NCBI GenBank assembly: GCA_041738285.1
Contig: JBGSQB010000006.1
Location: forward strand, 1-9,981
Direction: 5' to 3'
Source: SZUA-521 sp041738285
Lineage (GTDB): Bacteria; Pseudomonadota; Gammaproteobacteria; Pseudomonadales; Azotimanducaceae
Length of the DNA stretch: 9,981 nucleotides
Part shown: in pieces, positions 5,954 to 9,981 of the stretch
How the letters are laid out: each line of letters begins with the position of its first letter
Numbering within the stretch: position 1 is the first letter of the stretch
Program-made: the position numbers and the translations under genes
The notes under the pieces: model-generated
Databases searched by the model: none
The model's input: the letters and a program-made list of their open reading frames with translations, nothing else
Told to the model about the DNA's origin: nothing

Positions 5954-7068
5954 GTCGCGGACTCTGCGCGATTGGTGGCAAATCCCGTGGTCGCACCAAG
6001 CAACGCCGCGGGCTGCTTCAGGCTTTCCTGCCACAACAGCGATTCCATGGCGATGTTGAGCGGCTGATCCTGAATGGTCAGCTCGTACACTGGTTCATCG
6101 AGCGAGGCATGGTTGTGAATTGCCCAACCGGGCGCCGACACCATCAGATCGCCGGCCTGCCAGTGATAACGCGTGCCATCGACGACGCTGAAGCCTTTGC
6201 CGTGGAAGTAGTAGTTGATCGCGCTCGATACATGCCGATGCGGCCGGTCGATGATCTTCGGCGGCCGGATGGTCATGGTGGCGAAGAAGCTTGGAGTCGT
6301 GCCGTTGAAGCGGCCGGTCATGGGGTTGTACAGCAGGTACAGGCGCCGGCCGACGTAGCCCTTGCCGAGCGCGGTGAGCTTGTCGAGGTTCTCCTTTACC
6401 GCCTTCCAGGACCAATGCAGCGCCTTCGACTCGACCGCCGGCGGATTGATGAGAATTTCGTATGGCATCAGCCACGCGCCGTCCTCGGTGAGTTGGAACG
6501 AACCGAACGGGCTGGCATGTGATCCATCTGCCGGTCTGGCTTCGATTGGCGCGAGTGGGGGCGCAGTCGGTGGATTCTCATCGACGATGTGCACGCGCAT
6601 CAGGCGCAGCAGCGGGGCGTTGGAATAAGTCAGCCGTGCCTGCACATCCTTGCCATCGTTGACGTGCCGATAGGTGACGAACGAGGGGTGGTTCCACACG
6701 TCGTACTGACCAAATCCGATGCGTTTGCCGCCGGCGACGGTAAATCCGCTGCCGCGAATACAGAAATTCACTTGAGTGGAGTTGTGCCTGATCGGTGCGG
6801 TCTCCTCGCCGGGCTTCAACACGTCGAGCGTCACCTGCACACCCGGGTTCAGGCCCCGACCGAGCGCACAGGCCGATGGATGGACGAACTGGGTCTGGCG
6901 CCGACCATTGGCCGGTCGAGGCAAACTCGCGAGGCGTTCGATCTCCGCTGCGATCCGCTCGCTGCTCACGACTACCGGTGCCCAGTCTTTCGCGGGTGTG
7001 TCGCTGTCGAGGGCCGTTTCGTTGCAGGCGGCGCCGGTGTTGTCGATGAACTGAACCTGTTGCGTCAT
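5950..7068 (-). CDS. bicupin ring-cleavage dioxygenase, gentisate 1,2-dioxygenase-like
   Basis: A 372-residue two-domain cupin with the length and layout of gentisate/salicylate/1-hydroxy-2-naphthoate dioxygenases, which open an aromatic ring between carboxyl- and hydroxyl-bearing carbons using Fe(II) and O2. The N-terminal cupin (about 85-160) has the motif TAPIRHNSTQVNFCIRGSG, with only one histidine (H95) where relatives have HxH, and NHPSFVTYRH further on. The C-terminal cupin (about 255-345) has a full set: H267 and H269 in RPHRHVSSAINYYFHGKG, and H318/H320 in GWAIHNH. The metal centre is therefore probably C-terminal. The ATG at 7068 is chosen because GAGGAG (7075-7080) is six bases upstream; a start at 7101 would overlap the previous gene and lacks such a site. 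It lies between the CMD-like and DapA-like genes in one operon. Substrate unknown; a non-dioxygenase cupin cannot be excluded. Confidence 0.85.
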   Translation of the reverse strand: MTQQVQFIDNTGAACNETALDSDTPAKDWAPVVVSSERIAAEIERLASLPRPANGRRQTQFVHPSACALGRGLNPGVQVTLDVLKPGEETAPIRHNSTQVNFCIRGSGFTVAGGKRIGFGQYDVWNHPSFVTYRHVNDGKDVQARLTYSNAPLLRLMRVHIVDENPPTAPPLAPIEARPADGSHASPFGSFQLTEDGAWLMPYEILINPPAVESKALHWSWKAVKENLDKLTALGKGYVGRRLYLLYNPMTGRFNGTTPSFFATMTIRPPKIIDRPHRHVSSAINYYFHGKGFSVVDGTRYHWQAGDLMVSAPGWAIHNHASLDEPVYELTIQDQPLNIAMESLLWQESLKQPAALLGATTGFATNRAESAT

Positions 7069-7078
7069 CGCGCGCTCC

Positions 7079-7642
7079 TCACTGCCCGGTGAATCCGTCA
7101 TCGAATATCGAAGGCACGGGTGGGTCGAGTTCGAGACTCGCCACCATCATCGCATGGGTCACATAGCGGCCGATGACCATCAGAATCGCAATTGCGTGTT
7201 CCACTCCGAGTTCCAGCGCGAGTGCTTCGAGGTCAGCGCGCATGCCGCGCCCGCCCGATTCGACTACGTCGAGCGTGAAACGCTGAATTCTGGAATCCTC
7301 TGCGCTCATGAGCGATGCGTTTTCTGGATCGAGCCGCTCCACGTCGGCCACCCATTCCCGACCAAGACCGAGCCGAACACTGAGGCGTTCGTGCTGATTG
7401 CGCTCGTAGTCATTGCCTTGCGCGGTGGCAACGGTCAGCGCGATGGTCTCGATGGTCCGTTTGTCGAGCCCGGATTTCGCGGACTCAGTGAACGTGATGA
7501 AGCCAAGCAGCGCGTCCGGCTGATGACCCATGCACTTGAAGAACTCGCCGAGGTATTGCAGCCGCTGAACGCGTGGTCTGAGCGCTGCCGCGAGTGCCGG
7601 TTTCATGTCGTCGAGTTCCAGACGCGGGATGGCTTGGCTCAT
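7079..7642 (-). CDS. carboxymuconolactone decarboxylase/AhpD-like protein without redox cysteines
   Basis: A 187-residue all-helical protein of the CMD/AhpD-like fold. The characteristic helix reads LDKRTIETIALTVATAQGNDYERNQHERL (59-87). Redox-active AhpD members carry CxxC where this protein has DYERN, though the downstream histidine (H84) is kept. The only cysteine is C37, so alkylhydroperoxidase-type disulfide chemistry is unlikely and a decarboxylase, hydrolase or other lyase role is more plausible. First gene of the leftward operon; its TGA overlaps the ribosome-binding site of the cupin gene. The ATG at 7642 is the first in frame after the divergent promoter, with no strong ribosome-binding site; M13 (7606) is an alternative start. 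Confidence 0.8.
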   Translation of the reverse strand: MSQAIPRLELDDMKPALAAALRPRVQRLQYLGEFFKCMGHQPDALLGFITFTESAKSGLDKRTIETIALTVATAQGNDYERNQHERLSVRLGLGREWVADVERLDPENASLMSAEDSRIQRFTLDVVESGGRGMRADLEALALELGVEHAIAILMVIGRYVTHAMMVASLELDPPVPSIFDDGFTGQ

Positions 7643-7667
7643 GCGGTATGACTTGATCCGGAGTGCA

Positions 7668-7695
7668 TTGAATTGTATAGATAGGCTCCTATCTA
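7668..7695 (+). promoter_or_regulatory. predicted sigma-70-like promoter of the rightward (Rieske) operon
   Basis: TTGAAT at 7668-7673 and TATCTA at 7690-7695 are separated by 16 bp, each matching four of six consensus bases. Transcription would begin near 7702, giving a leader of about 18 nt to the ATG at 7720. No good ribosome-binding site precedes that ATG. The prediction is from pattern only. Confidence 0.45.
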
Positions 7696-7701
7696 TCGCA
7701 A
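7674..7701 (-). promoter_or_regulatory. predicted sigma-70-like promoter of the leftward (CMD-cupin-DapA) operon
   Basis: On the minus strand TTGCGA (7701-7696) and TATACA (7679-7674) are separated by 16 bp, mirroring the rightward promoter around the same palindrome. The leader to the ATG at 7642 would be about 25 nt. Pattern-based only. Confidence 0.45.
7677..7696. promoter_or_regulatory. palindromic operator (9-2-9) for a dimeric repressor
   Basis: The half-sites ATAGATAGG (7677-7685) and CCTATCTAT (7688-7696) are exact reverse complements separated by CT. A 20-bp perfect palindrome in the centre of a divergent promoter is typical of a TetR-type, or possibly MarR-type, repressor dimer. 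It lies mainly between the -35 and -10 elements predicted on each strand, a position where binding excludes RNA polymerase. The regulator gene is not in this window. Confidence 0.75.
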
Positions 7702-7719
7702 CCCGGCGACACGGCTACG

Positions 7720-8331
7720 ATGTTCTACGATCCGCGGACCGGAGTGGTTGCGCCGCTGAAACACAACCCGATCAATGTGTTGGTGGCACCGCGTCCGATC
7801 GGATGGATCTCGACGGTGTCGGGATCTGGAGGCGTCAACCTTGCACCATTTTCGTACTTCAATGCGGTGTCGTCAGACCCGGCCATGGTGATGTTTGCAC
7901 CGAATGCCAAGGCCGGCGGTGATCGAAAGGACACATATGCCAATATCCTCGAAGTTCCGCAGTTCGTTGCCAGCATCGTCAGCTCACATCTGGGATTGGC
8001 CATGAACCAGACCTCTGCCGAGGTGGACCGGGACGTCGATGAGTTCGAATTTGCGCATGTTGCTCGGGCCGCATCGGTCAACGTCCGGCCGCCGCGTGTG
8101 GCTGCTGCGCGTGCCGCACTGGAGTGCGAGGTGCACCAGATCATCGAGCTACCCAAGGGTGCGTCCGGTCGCGGGGCCTATGTCGTGATCGGCCTCGTCG
8201 TCGGCATTTACATCGACGATGCGTGCATCAGGCACGGCGCCGTCGACCAGCTTTCACTCGCGCAAGTCGCCCGGCTCGGGCGCAATGACTACACGATTGT
8301 TTCCGAACTGTTCGAGATGCCGCGACCATGA
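7720..8331 (+). CDS. flavin reductase-like FMN-binding split-barrel protein (DIM6/NTAB type)
   Basis: A 203-residue protein of the flavin-reductase-like FMN-binding family. The N-terminal region FYDPRTG...HNPINVLVAPRPIGWISTV (2-33), then VNLAPFSYFNAVSSDPAMVMFAP (39-61) and DRKDTYANILEVPQFVASIVSSH (68-90), are characteristic FMN-site segments. It probably binds FMN and may reduce it with NAD(P)H, or act as an FMN-dependent reductase or oxygenase in its own right. First gene of the rightward operon, joined to the Rieske large subunit by an ATGA overlap. Rieske oxygenases normally draw electrons from a ferredoxin and its reductase, which this protein does not resemble, so its role here is unclear. 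The start at 7720 is the first ATG after the promoter and matches the family N-terminus. Confidence 0.85.
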   Translation: MFYDPRTGVVAPLKHNPINVLVAPRPIGWISTVSGSGGVNLAPFSYFNAVSSDPAMVMFAPNAKAGGDRKDTYANILEVPQFVASIVSSHLGLAMNQTSAEVDRDVDEFEFAHVARAASVNVRPPRVAAARAALECEVHQIIELPKGASGRGAYVVIGLVVGIYIDDACIRHGAVDQLSLAQVARLGRNDYTIVSELFEMPRP

Positions 8332-9563
8332 CAGATACCACCGCACCGCTGCTCGACTGGCCGCAGGGTGATGTCACGCGCATTCCGTTCGCGCTCTATA
8401 CCAATGCGCAGATTTTCGCGCGCGAAATGGAACGCATTTTCTGTGGTAAGAGTTGGGCCTACGTCGGGCTCGAATCCGAGTTGCCGCGACCTGGCGACTT
8501 CAAGTCGACGATGATTGGCACGCGCCCGATTGTGATTGCGCGCGATGAGCAGGGCGCAATACATGCATTTCCCAACCGGTGCGCGCATCGCGGGGTCAAA
8601 TTCTGTCGGCAGGAATACGGCAACACCCGCCACTTCGTCTGCCCCTACCACCAATGGTCGTACGACCTGGCTGGACGACTGCGCGGTGTGCCGTTCATCA
8701 AGGGCGTGAAGGGCCAGGGCGGCATGCCCGAAGACTTCGATCGCGACGAACATCGGTTGCCGCCGCTCGCGGTCACGACACGCAACGGCGTGATCTTTGC
8801 GTCGTTCGTCGATGACATGCCGAGTCTCGAGTCGTATCTTGGGGACTCGAACCTCGCATACTTCGATCGCGTCTTCGATGGCCGCGAACTCGTGGTACTC
8901 GGCTATTCACGCCAGCTCATTCCCGGCAACTGGAAGCTGATGTTCGAGAACATCAAGGATCCCTACCACGCATCGCTCCTGCATGTGTTTTTGGTGACGT
9001 TTGGATTGTTCCGCGCCGACAATCCGTCGGCCGTCAAGATGGACGAATCTGGCGCCCACGCACTGCTGATTTCCAGAAAGGGGGAACAGAAACAGTCCGA
9101 GGCCACGCGCGACATCAAGAACCTGCGCGAGGACTACGTGCTCGAAGATGCGCGCCTGCTCGATCCGGTGAAGGAGTTTTCGGGTGATGCCACCGTCGTC
9201 ATGCAGACGGTGTGGCCAAATCTGATCGTTCAGCAGCAGTCCAACACACTCGCGCTCCGGCAGATCCGGCCCCGCTCGGCCGGCGAGTTCGAGTTGCATT
9301 GGACGTTCTTCGGCTACGCGAGCGACGATGCAGCGATGACGACGCGCCGGCTGCGGCAAGCGAACCTCATGAGCGCCGCGGGCCTCGTGTCCGCAGACGA
9401 CAGCGAGATCATCAAGTTGACCCAGGACGGTGTTGCGCGCTACGACAATGAATCAGCCGTGCTGCTGATGGGTGGGCGTGAACTGGCAGATACCGACCAC
9501 ATGATCACCGAGGCCGCGATCCGCGCCTTCTACGGTCACTACCGCCGGGTCATGCAGCTGTGA
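8328..9563 (+). CDS. Rieske non-haem iron aromatic ring-hydroxylating oxygenase, large (alpha) subunit
   Basis: A 411-residue catalytic subunit that adds oxygen to an aromatic ring. The Rieske [2Fe-2S] ligands are C85 and H87 (CAHRGVKFC) and C105 and H108 (CPYHQWSYDLAGRL). The mononuclear iron site has bridging D211 with H214 and H219 in ENIKDPYHASLLH; the third ligand is probably one of D357/D358 in SADDSE. All key residues are present, so the enzyme should be active. From memory, the segment DPYHASLLHVFLVTFGLFRAD is close to salicylate 5-hydroxylase and anthranilate dioxygenase large subunits, suggesting a carboxylated aromatic such as a hydroxy- or aminobenzoate. This is a family-level guess. 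Start and stop overlap the neighbours (ATGA upstream, GTGA downstream), so it is translationally coupled to both. Confidence 0.93.
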   Translation: MTDTTAPLLDWPQGDVTRIPFALYTNAQIFAREMERIFCGKSWAYVGLESELPRPGDFKSTMIGTRPIVIARDEQGAIHAFPNRCAHRGVKFCRQEYGNTRHFVCPYHQWSYDLAGRLRGVPFIKGVKGQGGMPEDFDRDEHRLPPLAVTTRNGVIFASFVDDMPSLESYLGDSNLAYFDRVFDGRELVVLGYSRQLIPGNWKLMFENIKDPYHASLLHVFLVTFGLFRADNPSAVKMDESGAHALLISRKGEQKQSEATRDIKNLREDYVLEDARLLDPVKEFSGDATVVMQTVWPNLIVQQQSNTLALRQIRPRSAGEFELHWTFFGYASDDAAMTTRRLRQANLMSAAGLVSADDSEIIKLTQDGVARYDNESAVLLMGGRELADTDHMITEAAIRAFYGHYRRVMQL

Positions 9564-9981
9564 AGGGACGCCTGACGGCCGACCTGCGGGCCGAACTCGA
9601 AGACATCTATGCGGAATACGCCGAGCGTCTGGACGACGGGCCGCTCGCATCCTGGCCGGAGTTGTTCAGCGAGACCTGCGAATACCTCGTGATCCCGCGC
9701 GACAATCACGAGCGGGGGCTGCCGATCGCGATCATGCGCTGCGAAAGCCGCGGCATGTTGAAGGACCGTGTGCGCGCGGTTGCGGAAACGATCATGCATG
9801 AGCCGCGCTATCTGCGGCACCACATCACCAATCTGCGTGGCGGCGAGCGCGAGGACGGGACGATCGAGGTTCGCGCCAACTTCTCGGTCATCGAAGTGCT
9901 GCCGGACGAACTGCCACGCGTGCTGATGGTCGGGTGCTATCTGGACCTGCTCGAGCGGCGCGCCGATGGTCGGCTCGAGTT
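9560..9981 (+). CDS. aromatic ring-hydroxylating oxygenase small (beta) subunit (partial, 3' end outside window)
   Basis: An open frame from GTG at 9560 gives 140 residues and runs off the window. The start overlaps the alpha-subunit stop (GTGA), and no ATG start lies near it in frame. The N-terminal pattern DIYAEYAERLDDGPLASWPELFSETCEYLVIPRDNHERGLP and later MLKDRVRAVAETIMHEPRYLRHHITNLRG fit the SnoaL-like fold of Rieske oxygenase beta subunits, which are structural and form alpha3beta3 hexamers. Family members are about 160-180 residues, so only about the last 20-40 are missing. Any ferredoxin or reductase partner would have to lie further downstream or elsewhere. Confidence 0.9.
   Translation, partial: MKGRLTADLRAELEDIYAEYAERLDDGPLASWPELFSETCEYLVIPRDNHERGLPIAIMRCESRGMLKDRVRAVAETIMHEPRYLRHHITNLRGGEREDGTIEVRANFSVIEVLPDELPRVLMVGCYLDLLERRADGRLE

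Larger units (their letters stand above)
7643..7719. promoter_or_regulatory. divergent promoter/operator region between two catabolic operons
   Basis: This 77-bp gap separates the starts of the leftward CMD-cupin-DapA operon and the rightward FMN protein-Rieske operon. It is AT-richer than the coding DNA around it and contains a perfect palindrome plus promoter-like hexamers on both strands, listed separately. Its size implies face-to-face promoters sharing the same DNA, so one bound regulator would block both. Confidence 0.8.

Noticed and set aside
6589..7092. Plus-strand open frames opposite the cupin gene (and 7154-7651 opposite the CMD-like gene)
   Set aside because: They are shadows of real minus-strand genes, with no motif and no promoter or ribosome-binding site.

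Overview
This GC-rich window has the tight, start/stop-overlapping operons of a metabolically versatile proteobacterium. I cannot name the genus. It holds two catabolic blocks separated by a small mobile element. There are no RNA genes, CRISPR arrays or phage genes that I can see. Genes run off both window ends.

Block 1 (1-4792) is polyamine use. A Tat-exported FAD oxidoreductase resembling spermidine dehydrogenase runs leftward off the window. Divergent from it, 85 bp away, is a complete potFGHI-type ABC importer operon: periplasmic binding protein, ATPase and two permeases. Spacing is very tight (ATGA overlaps at F/G and H/I, 15 nt between G and H). The arrangement suggests co-inherited uptake and oxidation of spermidine/putrescine.

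Between the blocks (4790-5056) is a 263-bp non-autonomous, MITE-like element. It has 35-bp imperfect terminal inverted repeats, a TA duplication, strong internal hairpins and no plausible transposase. It sits in a CTAG palindrome that was apparently the stop codon of both convergent neighbours at once. Because the element begins with G at each end, both TAG stops were rebuilt.

Block 2 (5054-9981) looks like an aromatic-acid degradation cluster of two divergent operons. Leftward: a carboxymuconolactone decarboxylase-like protein, a two-domain gentisate-dioxygenase-like cupin, and a DapA-family lyase/aldolase. Rightward: a flavin-reductase-like FMN protein, a Rieske non-haem iron oxygenase large subunit, and its small subunit (cut by the window end). 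The 77-bp gap between them carries a perfect 9-2-9 palindrome lying between the -35 and -10 elements of promoters predicted on both strands, as expected for one repressor controlling both operons. A plausible logic is: the Rieske oxygenase hydroxylates an aromatic acid, the cupin opens the ring, and the DapA-like enzyme splits or hydrates the ring-fission product. The substrate cannot be read from sequence alone. The most unusual points are the element in the shared stop palindrome, the two-way operator, and a cupin whose intact metal site is in the C-terminal rather than the N-terminal domain.
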